Positions 53,493 through 62,422 of a stretch of DNA of 64,000 nt are shown piece after piece; position 1 is the stretch's first letter; every line of letters begins with the position of its first letter. The notes under the pieces were generated by a model. That model ran no database searches. It was given only the letters and a program-made list of their open reading frames with translations, and was not told the DNA's origin. Made by a program: the position numbers and the translations under genes. This DNA comes from Candidatus Poribacteria bacterium (GTDB lineage: Bacteria > Poribacteria > WGA-4E > WGA-3G), in assembly GCA_026702755.1 (NCBI GenBank), contig JAPPBX010000031.1, forward strand, positions 1 through 64,000, written 5' to 3'.

Positions 53493-54347
53493 ATGTTTAA
53501 GAACCTGAGTACCGGTGCAATCGGCATCCGGGCAAATATGACTGAAGGCTTAGACCTCGCGAAAAACGCCGGTTTTGAAGGTCTCGACCTGAACATCGAC
53601 GAAGCCAACCAACTCGCACAAGAACACTCTGTCCAACACGTCAAAGACCTCTGGTCAGAGGCAGGCATTGCGATGGGAGGTTGGGGATTCGGTGTCAATT
53701 GGCGCGGTCCCGATGCCGACTATTATGCCGGTTTAGCGCAGCTGCCGGAACGTGCAGCACTCGCCGCAGAACTCGGCTGCTACCGGACAACCACCGTTGT
53801 AGGACCTGCTTCAAACGATATGACGTATCAGGAGAATTGGGATTTTTCCGTCAAACGGCTACGTGCTGTCGCCGAGATTCTCAAAGACCACGGACATTCC
53901 ATCGGGCTTGAGTTCATTGGACCGGCGACGAGTCGCAAGGGTTCCCAATACCTCTTCGCCTATTCAATGGATGCGATGTTAGGGCTTGCCGCTGCAGTCG
54001 GCACAGGGAACGTTGGACTGCTGTTCGATACATGGCACTGGTACACCTGTCGCTCCACGACCGACGATGTTCGCAAACTCTCTGTATCGGATGTCGTTTA
54101 CGTCCACATCAACGATGCACCCGCCGGTATTGACCCAGACGAACAGATTGACAACATCAGATGTCTCCCCGCCGAAACCGGCGTGATCCCGCTCACTGAA
54201 TTGATGCAAATCCTGACGGACATCGGTTATGAAGGACCCGTGACACCCGAACCCTTCAGCCAAAAGGTAAACGGTATGGAACCCGCAGATGCGGCGAAAG
54301 CCACTGCGGAATCACTGGATCAGGTGTGGGAAAACGCAGGTCTGTAA
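53493..54347 (+). CDS. Sugar phosphate isomerase/epimerase-family protein
   Basis: The 284-residue protein is a xylose-isomerase-like TIM barrel: LAKNAGFEGLDLNIDEANQ at strand 2, IGLEFIGPATSRKG with the metal Glu in the middle, VGLLFDTWHWYTC with Asp and His, VVYVHINDAPAGIDPD, and a terminal GPVTPEPFSQK with a second Glu. This set of Glu, Asp, His and Glu is the usual divalent-metal site. Members interconvert sugars or inositols. The start follows AAGGAGAAATT. It fits the sugar and cyclitol theme of the neighbouring Gfo/Idh/MocA gene. Confidence 0.88.
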   Translation: MFKNLSTGAIGIRANMTEGLDLAKNAGFEGLDLNIDEANQLAQEHSVQHVKDLWSEAGIAMGGWGFGVNWRGPDADYYAGLAQLPERAALAAELGCYRTTTVVGPASNDMTYQENWDFSVKRLRAVAEILKDHGHSIGLEFIGPATSRKGSQYLFAYSMDAMLGLAAAVGTGNVGLLFDTWHWYTCRSTTDDVRKLSVSDVVYVHINDAPAGIDPDEQIDNIRCLPAETGVIPLTELMQILTDIGYEGPVTPEPFSQKVNGMEPADAAKATAESLDQVWENAGL

Positions 54348-54363
54348 GTATCCTGTCTACTTC

Positions 54364-54392
54364 TTGTGTTTCAAGACAGTTTGTGTTATCAT
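54364..54392 (+). promoter_or_regulatory. Possible promoter of the PIN-domain gene (leaderless)
   Basis: TTGTGT (54364-54369) and TATCAT (54387-54392) are 17 bases apart. The expected transcription start coincides with the ATG at 54400, and no ribosome site is present, so the mRNA may be leaderless. Confidence 0.4.
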
Positions 54393-54399
54393 TTAGAAT

Positions 54400-54900
54400 A
54401 TGACAACTAATTCTCAAAAAGAGGGCCCCCGGGTTTACATTGACGCAACGATTCCGAGTTACCTCGTCTCTAGACCCAGTCGTGCTGTCAAGACAGCGGA
54501 ACGGCAAAGAATCACGCGGCAGTTTTGGCAGGACATCCGTTTTGAATTCGTTTTGTCCAACTATGTTATTGCCGAAATATCAATGGGGGATAGCGAGCAA
54601 GCATTACATAGGCAGAGAGTGGTTGAAGGGCTTAGTCTTGTGATTGTACAGAATTCTGACCGAGCTTTTGCACAACATTTGGTTGATCAGGGAGCTCTTC
54701 CGCAAATTGCCTTCACCGACGCTGTCCATATAGCTGTTTCGGCAATACGCGCTATCCCATATTTAGCAACGTGGAATTTCGCGCACCTTGCAAACCCACA
54801 TACAAGACCGAAAATTGAACAAGTTTGTCGCAACGCAGGTCTTGCAATGCCTTGCATCGACACCCCCGCGACAATATTGGAGGAACTCTCTCATGTATGA
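54400..54900 (+). CDS. PIN-domain ribonuclease, toxin-like
   Basis: The 166-residue protein has the PIN arrangement of acidic residues: VYIDATIPSYLVSR (first Asp), NYVIAEISMGD (Glu) and IAFTDAVHIAVSAIR (Asp), with NFAHLANP near the end. PIN toxins of the VapC type cut tRNA or rRNA. The stop overlaps by eight bases the start of a 60-residue gene, which is the usual tight link of toxin-antitoxin pairs, here with the toxin first. No ribosome site precedes the ATG. Confidence 0.8.
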   Translation: MTTNSQKEGPRVYIDATIPSYLVSRPSRAVKTAERQRITRQFWQDIRFEFVLSNYVIAEISMGDSEQALHRQRVVEGLSLVIVQNSDRAFAQHLVDQGALPQIAFTDAVHIAVSAIRAIPYLATWNFAHLANPHTRPKIEQVCRNAGLAMPCIDTPATILEELSHV

Positions 54901-55075
54901 CGAAATCTTGAAGGAATGCCTTGAGGCCAAAAAACGTCTCGTCGCTCTTTTCGGTGATTTGGAGACGTATATGGAATTTATGACAAAGCAACAGGAGAAG
55001 CAGATGAAGCAGGGCATCAAGTACGTAGATTTACCAGTCGCCCCTATAAAAAAGAAGGAAAAGCCTAATGCCTGA
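54893..55075 (+). CDS. Small antitoxin-like partner of the PIN protein
   Basis: The 60-residue protein (MYDEILKECLEAKKRLVALF ... LPVAPIKKKEKPNA) is mostly helical with a basic tail. A GGAGG site within the end of the PIN gene lies nine bases before the ATG at 54893, and the two genes overlap by eight bases. Proteins of this kind follow PIN-domain genes and are presumed antitoxins. I do not recognise a DNA-binding fold. Confidence 0.65.
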   Translation: MYDEILKECLEAKKRLVALFGDLETYMEFMTKQQEKQMKQGIKYVDLPVAPIKKKEKPNA

Positions 55076-55164
55076 GGTTCAAGTTGCCAGATGAAGTAGG
55101 AACCGGCCCACGAAAATAGACACGAATAGTGCAAACTTTACTAAGTATAGGAGTGTGACTTAAC

Positions 55165-55971
55165 GTGCAACTTATTGATAAAGAGAGCATCCTCGCGATG
55201 ACACACTTATGGGAAGGCGACCGGTTCCCTGACGGACGACCCCGCGTCCCCGATGATATCATTCAGCGGATGAAGGCGATCAGTATTGAACAGGCGTGGG
55301 GTGTTCTCCACGGCAACGGCTATCAGTTCCAATTCGCTGGCGATTGGATGAACCTCCACCCGGATCGAGTTCTCGTCGGTAGAGCGGTGACGTGTGCGTT
55401 TGTGCCTGTCCGCCCCGATTTCAACGATGCCATCTCCACACAAGGCGAAAAGGAGGGACGCGTCGGCGGTCAAAACTCGTGGGTGATTGATACGCTCGTC
55501 CAAGATGATGTCATCGTCGTCGACCTCTTCGGCAAAGTGAAGGACGGCACCTTCGCCGGTGATAACCTCGGCAATTCCATCTATGCGAAAACAGGCACTG
55601 GCATGGTCATTGAGGGTGGCATCCGGGACCTTGATGGTATCTACGAGTTGCCCGATTTTGCCACATTCGTGCGCGGTGTGGATCCGACAGGTATTGCGAA
55701 CGTCACACTCACCGGTATTAATATCCCTATCAGAATTGCAGAAGCGACAGTTTTACCGGGAGACATCGTTTTAGGGAGGCGCGGTGGCGTTATTTTCATT
55801 CCACCGTATTTCGCGCAACAGGTCGTTGAACAGGGCGAAGAGGTGGCTCTCCGTGATCGGTTCGGGCATCAACGGCTACGTGAGAGTGTGTATACGCCGG
55901 GTGAGATAGATCGGAAGTGGTCAGAGGAAATTGAGGCGGACTTTGCGAAATGGCGCGAGGAGCAGGAGTGA
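55165..55971 (+). CDS. RraA-family protein (aldolase/dimethylmenaquinone methyltransferase-like)
   Basis: The 268-residue protein has the RraA fold core: LVGRAVTCAFVPVRPDFND, DVIVVDLFGKVKDGTFAGDN, GTGMVIEGGIRDLDGIYEL with the G-x-R-D metal and substrate site, and PGDIVLGRRGGVIFIPPYFA. In the family these proteins are 4-hydroxy-4-methyl-2-oxoglutarate aldolases or RNase E inhibitors; the GGIRD motif favours the aldolase type. The start is GTG at 55165 with AGGAG 12 bases upstream. Its 3' third is duplicated at 57238-57558, beyond two unrelated genes on the opposite strand. Confidence 0.85.
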   Translation: MQLIDKESILAMTHLWEGDRFPDGRPRVPDDIIQRMKAISIEQAWGVLHGNGYQFQFAGDWMNLHPDRVLVGRAVTCAFVPVRPDFNDAISTQGEKEGRVGGQNSWVIDTLVQDDVIVVDLFGKVKDGTFAGDNLGNSIYAKTGTGMVIEGGIRDLDGIYELPDFATFVRGVDPTGIANVTLTGINIPIRIAEATVLPGDIVLGRRGGVIFIPPYFAQQVVEQGEEVALRDRFGHQRLRESVYTPGEIDRKWSEEIEADFAKWREEQE

Positions 55972-56105
55972 AGTATGTCTGAAGCAGGATTTGCAGGATT
56001 TTAGGATTTTCAGGATGAGAGGCAACCTTCAAGATGGGAAGACGATATGGATCACCCCATATCAAAATCTCACACGTCCATTTTTGACTTTTCACCTATT
56101 TACTG

Positions 56106-56729
56106 TTAGAAGAGTTTTGCTTTTTTATTTCCCCATTTTGGATCAACTGAAGGGGCACAAAGACAGTCACGATTGTGTTCCAAAGCCGCTGCCTCACGGT
56201 AGTGCCCTCCATTTTCCAACTCGCGTATTTTCTGATTATAGTGCCCAATTACGCGTTTGTACACTTCTTCTGCAGTCAAACCGTCGGCAAACGCCCGATC
56301 TATTTCAGAGTCACAGTCAAAAAAAGCATCGGAAATACGCATCAAAACGATGAACTCTTCATTGTACCCAAAGTAGGCAAGGCATCCATGGGTCACAAAG
56401 TCAGGACCAAGTCCAACAGCAGTTTGACAGGCAAAAAAATGAACAACCTTGCCATCCGATTCCTGGGGTTGATAACTCCCTATATCAAAAATAGGGTTGT
56501 AATGTTCTCCCATATAGGTTGTCTCAGTCCCATGTCCTACGCCTGTCATATAAATGATGTCTTGTTGACATGCTTTCGGTTTAACGTGAAAACGACACGC
56601 CAATTTGCCCTGACAACGTACAATTTCAAACCCTCTGGCTTCCAGATAAGGATAAACATGCCGATTTCGATAGTCGTAGGAAGCTTGTGTAATCCTATCG
56701 TAACTGGAATCAATAGCGAGAACTTTCAA
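56106..56729 (-). CDS. Caspase-like (His-Cys) putative protease
   Basis: The 207-residue protein contains IIYMTGVGHGTETTYMG, with a candidate catalytic His near residue 66, and KVVHFFACQTAVGLG, with a candidate Cys near residue 101. A beta strand ending in GHG followed about 35 residues later by a strand ending in AC-x-T/S-A is the hallmark of clan CD proteases (caspase, gingipain and CHAT groups). The rest (SDAFFDCDSEIDRAFADGL, YKRVIGHYNQKIRELENGG) is helical. The start appears to be TTG at 56729; no strong ribosome site is seen. It pairs with the gene at 56798-57136 on the same strand. A role in signalling or defence is inference. Confidence 0.6.
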   Translation of the reverse strand: MKVLAIDSSYDRITQASYDYRNRHVYPYLEARGFEIVRCQGKLACRFHVKPKACQQDIIYMTGVGHGTETTYMGEHYNPIFDIGSYQPQESDGKVVHFFACQTAVGLGPDFVTHGCLAYFGYNEEFIVLMRISDAFFDCDSEIDRAFADGLTAEEVYKRVIGHYNQKIRELENGGHYREAAALEHNRDCLCAPSVDPKWGNKKAKLF

Positions 56730-56797
56730 ATCAGGTTCAATTCAACGCGTCGTTTTTTGCTTGAGACAACGTTTTACCTTTTGTTATTTTTTGTGAA

Positions 56798-57136
56798 CTA
56801 AAGGTTTCCTTCAAGCGCACGTTTGAGTAACATTCTAATCATGCGCTGCTCAACGTCAATTAAGGCGCGCCCTATAGATGTTCGTTTCTGTACTTCGTCA
56901 ATGGCGTGCTTCTTGTCCACTATCCGCTGACCCAGGATACCTACGTCAAATTCGGGGCTTTGCCGAATGCGTTCCGCGACCAATTCTGACTGTTTCTCAA
57001 GGGACAAGCAATTAAATGGAACCTGTGTTGGTGCTCCGTCTACCACTTCTCGTAAAGAAATCCATTGACCATCGGGTGTCATAGCCACTGGACGACTCCA
57101 ATGGTCTTCGTGCGTCATTGGTGCGTTATTCGCCAT
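56798..57136 (-). CDS. Small protein upstream of the caspase-like gene
   Basis: The 112-residue protein starts MANNAPMTHEDHWSRPVAMT, includes WISLREVVDGAPTQVPFNCL, and ends in a helical region (RTSIGRALIDVEQRMIRMLL). I do not recognise the family. GGAGAC precedes the start at 57136. It ends 68 bases before the caspase-like gene on the same strand, suggesting an operon. It could be a regulator or partner of the protease. Confidence 0.6.
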   Translation of the reverse strand: MANNAPMTHEDHWSRPVAMTPDGQWISLREVVDGAPTQVPFNCLSLEKQSELVAERIRQSPEFDVGILGQRIVDKKHAIDEVQKRTSIGRALIDVEQRMIRMLLKRALEGNL

Positions 57137-57237
57137 GAGTGTCTCCTTAAGGACTCAGAACCAAATTATCTTTCTCTTTAAACGGGTTAATGGTATTATA
57201 CCATAAAAAGAAATAAAAGTCAAAAAAGCGAAAAATG

Positions 57238-57558
57238 GTAGATTTTGCTACGTTCGTGCGTGGTGTGGATCCGACAAGTATTGCGAACGTCACGCTTACC
57301 GGTATTAACATTCCTATTCGCATCGCTGAGGCGACGGTTCTACCCGGAGACATCGTTTTAGGGAGACGTGGCGGCGTTATTTTCATTTCGCCGCATTTCG
57401 CACAACAGGTCGTTGAACAGGGTGAGGAGGTGGCTCCCCGAGATCGGTTCGGGCATCAACGACTACGGGAAAGTGTATACACGCCGGGCGAGATAGATCG
57501 CAAATGGTCAGAGGAAATTGAGGCGGACTTTGCGAAATGGCATGTCGATCAAGGATGA
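57238..57558 (+). pseudogene. Duplicated 3' fragment of the RraA-family gene
   Basis: The 106 residues from VDFATFVRGVDPT to the stop repeat the last third of the gene at 55165-55971 with about ten substitutions, such as IPPYF to ISPHF. No upstream part or ribosome site is present; the ATG in front is accidental. Homology begins abruptly at 57238 after an A-rich stretch. It is a partial duplication, probably not translated. Confidence 0.85.
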
Positions 57559-57599
57559 GGGTATTACCTAACTATTTATTGTAGGAAGACTTTGAAGAA

Positions 57600-58535
57600 A
57601 TGGTGATAATAGAGTTATTTACTTACGTTTCCATAATATCTATGATGGTATTTTGCGCAAATGTCATGAAAAAAAAGGGGCTTTTGAAAAAATTGGATTC
57701 TATCTATTTTTTTCTTTTGTTGACTCTTATTATCTCACAGATCATTATTACTGCTATAATATCCAGCCCGATTCTACCACAAACAGAAGATTCTAATCCC
57801 TCCACAATCCTTATCTGTATCGGAGCGATATTAGCCTTGGCTCTCATTTACATTATAACCCGCATAGTCGAATCATCCACTGAGACCCATGAATATGCGC
57901 GAAAATTTACGTTATCAGCAATGTTCATAGTACTTGGAGCGAGTTTTTGCGCGATATTGATATGGCCATCAGAAACGAACATGGATTTATACAGAATGCC
58001 TTTTGCCTTGGCTTTATGTATTGGTATGGTGTATTACCCATCGACACTTGATCAGTTGATTGGAATGAAGGGCGATGCGGAAAAAAGCACACCTGACGAG
58101 AGTCCGCCTGAAGACAGTATCTCTAACGAGAGTATATCTGGTGAGAGTGTGTCTGAAGAGAGTATGCCTGACGAGAGTGCGGATGGTTATAAGGAAGCTA
58201 TCATTAAATTGGCCACTGAATCCTGGCATTTTACAACGGTTTATCAACGTATGCTTACCATCCTTGATGCCAGCGAGCATCGAAAATATACAAGTCAGTT
58301 GCGCTGGCATTTAAAAAAGATGGAGGAATCTCTTGATGAAGGCGGACTCCGGATCGTCAATGTCGAAGGACAACCTTATGATCCCGGTATGGCTGTCATA
58401 CCGTCCAATATTGAAGACTTCGACGAGGATGTTCCTTTAGTAGTCAGCCGGATGCTTGAACCGATAATCATGGAAGGAACGGCCTTGGCAAAAATGGGAA
58501 AGGTTACTTTAAAAAGGAGGATAATAGAAGAATAA
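57600..58535 (+). CDS. Membrane protein with Ser/Glu repeat linker, upstream of Hsp70-like gene
   Basis: The 311-residue protein has about four or five hydrophobic helices in the first 160 residues (LFTYVSIISMMVFCANV, YFFLLLTLIISQIIITAI, ILICIGAILALALIYII, AMFIVLGASFCAILIW, ALALCIGMVYYP). A linker of about 35 residues follows, with repeated ESxSxES-like units (ESISGESVSEESMPDESA). The last 110 residues form a soluble helical domain (TVYQRMLTILDASEHRKYTS). The stop overlaps the ATG of the Hsp70-like gene by one base, so they are translationally coupled. No known family is recognised. It may anchor or sense for the chaperone module. Confidence 0.72.
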   Translation: MVIIELFTYVSIISMMVFCANVMKKKGLLKKLDSIYFFLLLTLIISQIIITAIISSPILPQTEDSNPSTILICIGAILALALIYIITRIVESSTETHEYARKFTLSAMFIVLGASFCAILIWPSETNMDLYRMPFALALCIGMVYYPSTLDQLIGMKGDAEKSTPDESPPEDSISNESISGESVSEESMPDESADGYKEAIIKLATESWHFTTVYQRMLTILDASEHRKYTSQLRWHLKKMEESLDEGGLRIVNVEGQPYDPGMAVIPSNIEDFDEDVPLVVSRMLEPIIMEGTALAKMGKVTLKRRIIEE

Positions 58536-61096
58536 TGGCAAACTATGTCGGTATTGACTTAGGTACCACAAATAGTGTTATCAGCACCTACGATGGAACT
58601 AACACCCGAATCAGACAAAGTATACGAGAACGGAACGATGTAACGCCGTCTGCTATCCTGATTGGGCGGAGTGGAAACATCACGGTCGGTCAGAGAGCTT
58701 ATCACCAAGTCGGACGACTTCAAGATAACTGTGCAACGGAATTTAAACGTAAGATGGGAACCAGCACACTAATTGAACTATCCGGGGCGAATCGCACGCT
58801 TACCGCGGAGGAATGTTCGGCAGAAGTATTAAAGACGTTGTTCGGTTCCCTACCTGAAGAAATCAGAAATTCCCCAGATACGGGAACTGTCGTTACGGTA
58901 CCTGCAGCATTCAACCAGATAAAGAGAAATGCAACGAGTGAGGCTGCGGAAATGGCGCAAATCGGTAACGTTAAACTTATGCAAGAACCGGTCGCTGCTG
59001 TAATGAGCTATATGCGTGTTCGCAACACTGATGGCAGATTTTTAGTCTATGACCTCGGGGGCGGCACATTTGACGCTGCCATCGCTGAAAGCACCGGAGG
59101 AAGGGTTTCCCTGCTTGCGCACGGAGGAATAGAGTTCTGCGGAGGGCGAGATTTCGATCGCCTGCTACGTGATAATGTTGTTCTCCCCTATCTACGCGAG
59201 AAATACAATTTACCTGATGACTTATCTACAGATCCAACTTTCCGCAAAATTTTACGACCTGTGGAGTTGAGTTGTGAAGCTGCAAAGATCAGATTATCTT
59301 CGGAAGTAGAATACGATATAAATGTTGGTGATTTTGATGAGGAAGAACCGCTACTGGATCTAAACGGAGTGGAAATCTATGAGGACATCCCTTTACATCG
59401 CGACACCTTTGATAGACTAATAGCAGAGAAGCTCAACGACACCATAAATCGTGTACGTGAAACGATGGAAGAATGCGGGGTTAACGCCCAGGATTTAGAT
59501 TGTATCGTGTGGGTTGGCGGTCCGACACATTACAAGCCGTTGCGGGACAAAGTTTCCTCTGAACTCGACATTGCGGGCGACTTAGATGCCGTGAACCCTA
59601 TGACGACTGTCGCTGAAGGGGCGAGCATATTTGCCGAGTCCATTGATTGGAGCTCAGAGAACCGCGGAAGGAGATCGACCCGTGGGCAAATTTCAGATGC
59701 GGAATTACCGTTCCGTTTTAATTACATCGCTCGAACATCGACAGATACAGCAAAAATTGCCGTTCAAGTTGATGGAAACGTTCCAACAGGGAATACATTC
59801 GAGGTTTTGAGCCTTGATGATGCCTCGATTTCTGGACAGTATCCACTCAAGCATGCGACGACTATTGACGTGTCCTTGCCAAAGCCTAGCGATAACACGT
59901 TTAAAGTTACAGTATACGATGCTGCAGGGGAACCTATAAAGCAGGAAGAAATTGTCATCACCAAAACGGCGGCAATTCTTGATGCGATTCCAGCTTCACA
60001 TACAATTGTTTTAGAAGTTTTAGATCGCCTGGGTGGTCAACCGAAACCTTATCATCTCATTGAGAAGGGCGCACCACTTCCTCAAGAAAAACGGAGTGTA
60101 GAACTAATCGCTGGCCAAACAGTTATCGCCGGTTCATCCGATTCTCTCAAATTTATTCTGTGGGAGGGGGATATTAAGCACCCGATTAAGGACAATCGCT
60201 TCATCGGTTGTTTAGAAGTGACCGGACGTGATTTCGATGACGGTATAATTTCCGAGGGGTCAGATATAATATGCAATTATGAAATTTTGGATTCAGGCGA
60301 AATCATATTAGAGGTCGAGACCCGAGAGATCGCTGGCATATATAAAGAGAATTTTTACTCACGTGAAGAAGCGGAGCGGGATTACTCCGCAGATGCTTCT
60401 CAGATTGCTAACGAAGCTACTCAAGTCCGCAACCGCGTCGATGAAATCGCAAATAAAATTGACGACCCCAGACTCGAGGATGCCCGTAGGAAACTGGAAC
60501 TCCCAAGTTCGTTAAATTCCGAGGAGTCGGATACCGAAAAGGTTCAGGAAGCCAGCGAAGCGATCTTAGATGCTAATAACTTGATCAATCGGGTGAAAAA
60601 AGATAATCTCAAGGTAATTCGTCAAATGGATCTTGATGATACACTTACCTTTTTTGATACGTATATTCGCCAGCACGCGCGCCCATCGGAAGCAACGGAA
60701 TATGATAACCTCGTTGCTACAGCGCAACGTTCCATTGACAATAATGATTCTGACGAAGTATTTGAGTCGCTTCTCAGTCAACTGAGGGGGAGAAATTTTG
60801 AGATACTGTGGCGTCAACCCTGGTTTGTTATTGAGCAATTTAAGCATTTAGAAAGCACACCCTACGCTTTTCTGGATCGGCGACGTTTTGAGGAACTTGC
60901 GCGTAGCGGTAGGCAACTCATAGAATGTGAAGGACTTGATAAAGATCTCCGCCAAGGGGCTATTATAGATACCCCTGCCATTGCGGAACTCCGTGAAGTT
61001 GTCAGGGAACTTATGTTCCTTCCTCACATTGGTGGGACAGAAGATGCCGATAGCACTATTCAGATGGCAAATATTTTCTTGAAAAACAGCCCCTAA
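58535..61096 (+). CDS. Long Hsp70 (DnaK)-like chaperone
   Basis: The 853-residue protein has a complete Hsp70 ATPase: VGIDLGTTNSVIST at residue 5, LMQEPVAAVMSYM, YDLGGGTFDAAIA near residue 171, and CIVWVGGPTHYKPLRD near residue 325. The beta substrate-binding region (about 395-610) is only weakly like DnaK. The helical lid is unusually long (to residue 853, compared with about 640 in DnaK). The canonical DnaK C-terminal tail is absent. GGAGG precedes the start, which overlaps the upstream membrane-protein stop. Genes with degenerate J-domain-like N-termini follow directly, and no grpE is present. It is probably a specialised chaperone rather than housekeeping DnaK. Confidence 0.9.
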   Translation: MANYVGIDLGTTNSVISTYDGTNTRIRQSIRERNDVTPSAILIGRSGNITVGQRAYHQVGRLQDNCATEFKRKMGTSTLIELSGANRTLTAEECSAEVLKTLFGSLPEEIRNSPDTGTVVTVPAAFNQIKRNATSEAAEMAQIGNVKLMQEPVAAVMSYMRVRNTDGRFLVYDLGGGTFDAAIAESTGGRVSLLAHGGIEFCGGRDFDRLLRDNVVLPYLREKYNLPDDLSTDPTFRKILRPVELSCEAAKIRLSSEVEYDINVGDFDEEEPLLDLNGVEIYEDIPLHRDTFDRLIAEKLNDTINRVRETMEECGVNAQDLDCIVWVGGPTHYKPLRDKVSSELDIAGDLDAVNPMTTVAEGASIFAESIDWSSENRGRRSTRGQISDAELPFRFNYIARTSTDTAKIAVQVDGNVPTGNTFEVLSLDDASISGQYPLKHATTIDVSLPKPSDNTFKVTVYDAAGEPIKQEEIVITKTAAILDAIPASHTIVLEVLDRLGGQPKPYHLIEKGAPLPQEKRSVELIAGQTVIAGSSDSLKFILWEGDIKHPIKDNRFIGCLEVTGRDFDDGIISEGSDIICNYEILDSGEIILEVETREIAGIYKENFYSREEAERDYSADASQIANEATQVRNRVDEIANKIDDPRLEDARRKLELPSSLNSEESDTEKVQEASEAILDANNLINRVKKDNLKVIRQMDLDDTLTFFDTYIRQHARPSEATEYDNLVATAQRSIDNNDSDEVFESLLSQLRGRNFEILWRQPWFVIEQFKHLESTPYAFLDRRRFEELARSGRQLIECEGLDKDLRQGAIIDTPAIAELREVVRELMFLPHIGGTEDADSTIQMANIFLKNSP

Positions 61097-61143
61097 AATC
61101 AGCGTTCAGAGTGAAAGGCAGTATTTCTTTATTATCAGCAGAA

Positions 61144-62382
61144 ATGGATCTTTTACAGAACCCTTTTTATATTTTGACAGCGACACAGCAAGACGACCGG
61201 CGCAGGATTATGGAGCTCACAGAGGAACGAGGGCTGTTATCAGATGCCGATAAATGTATAGCAGCACAAACTAAACTCGTAAATCCGCGAACGCGTATAT
61301 CTGCTGAAGTCGCATGGCTGCCGGGGTGCGTTTCTGAACGCGTTTACGATCTGTTGATGCTGTTAGAATCGTCTGCCGGAAATCACCTTGGCAATGATGA
61401 AACTACATCTATCGCGCCTGTTGATTCACTTGCCTCTGCACTATCGCGTTTACCTTATGCAAAAAAATACAACGTTGCAGACAAAGTTTTAGAACTATTG
61501 AAACCATCAATGAGGTCTTTTATTCAGGAAAATTCTTTAAATTCTTTTAAAACAAATAACCTGATGGAACTCGGAAAGTTTCTCGGTATAGACAAACTCA
61601 CGCCTATTGCGCGAGCGAACTTACTTGCTGCTCGGATGTCACGTTTACCAGATTACACGCCTGATGGTATTGCCAAGTGGATACTCGCAATTGCGCAAGC
61701 ATTTGAAGCTATCAATCCAATAGAGGTACACGCAACACTTAACGAGGAACGCAAAGTCTCCGGCTTTCCCGAAATAACAGATTTGTCAACGATAGAATTG
61801 GAAATACGAAATCGTAGACTTTATTATCAGCAAGTTATCAAATCGACTTTAAAAAATATACTTACCGCTAAAGCGCGGGTGAGATCAGTTACTACGGTTC
61901 TTTCGATAGTTAAAACTGCAACTGATAGTGGTAAAAACAGCTGGCCTATTCTGATTGAGGCTACCGTTGATTCCTATGAAATAGAGGCTCAGACCTCCCT
62001 TGGAACCGTAGAAAAAAACATTGAAACACAGGACAAAAAAATCCGAATTGCTGCGGAAATGGAGGAGCCCGATACTATTTTTGCATCGATGGTAGATGAA
62101 TTCATTGAAACCGTCAGAGACTGGGGTATCATAGCGGCCCCCATTCAACTCAACAAAAATAGACAAGGCTTACGTCATAATGCAAGTCACGATATAGCAG
62201 ATCGGGTCAGACAATTGGCTATACACCTTTTTAATGAATACGATAAACTTGATTTTTCTCAAAAAATCCTGAATGTGTTACAAGAAGTTTTCACTGGGAT
62301 TCCCGCAATCGCTGGACATATCACGGCTGACCTTGAGACATTAAATAAAATCGCCAAACGGCGTGAACAGCAGATATTCTAA
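61144..62382 (+). CDS. Protein with J-domain-like N-terminus lacking HPD, copy 1
   Basis: The 412-residue protein starts MDLLQNPFYILTATQQDDRR, then MELTEERGLLSDADKCIAA and LVNPRTRISAEVAWLPG. This follows the order of a J-domain (NPFxxLG, two helices, a third helix ending in LxNPxxR), but the HPD tripeptide that drives Hsp70 ATPase is absent. The rest is helical and includes a module (IFASMVDEFIETVRDWGIIA, then HLFNEYDKLDFSQKIL) that recurs in the next protein. The ATG at 61144 matches the start of its paralogue; a GTG at 61111 in frame is an alternative. It directly follows the Hsp70-like gene. Confidence 0.75.
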   Translation: MDLLQNPFYILTATQQDDRRRIMELTEERGLLSDADKCIAAQTKLVNPRTRISAEVAWLPGCVSERVYDLLMLLESSAGNHLGNDETTSIAPVDSLASALSRLPYAKKYNVADKVLELLKPSMRSFIQENSLNSFKTNNLMELGKFLGIDKLTPIARANLLAARMSRLPDYTPDGIAKWILAIAQAFEAINPIEVHATLNEERKVSGFPEITDLSTIELEIRNRRLYYQQVIKSTLKNILTAKARVRSVTTVLSIVKTATDSGKNSWPILIEATVDSYEIEAQTSLGTVEKNIETQDKKIRIAAEMEEPDTIFASMVDEFIETVRDWGIIAAPIQLNKNRQGLRHNASHDIADRVRQLAIHLFNEYDKLDFSQKILNVLQEVFTGIPAIAGHITADLETLNKIAKRREQQIF

Positions 62383-62422
62383 TCTATAAGTTTTGTTAGT
62401 TCTTGATAATCTGGAGAAAATG

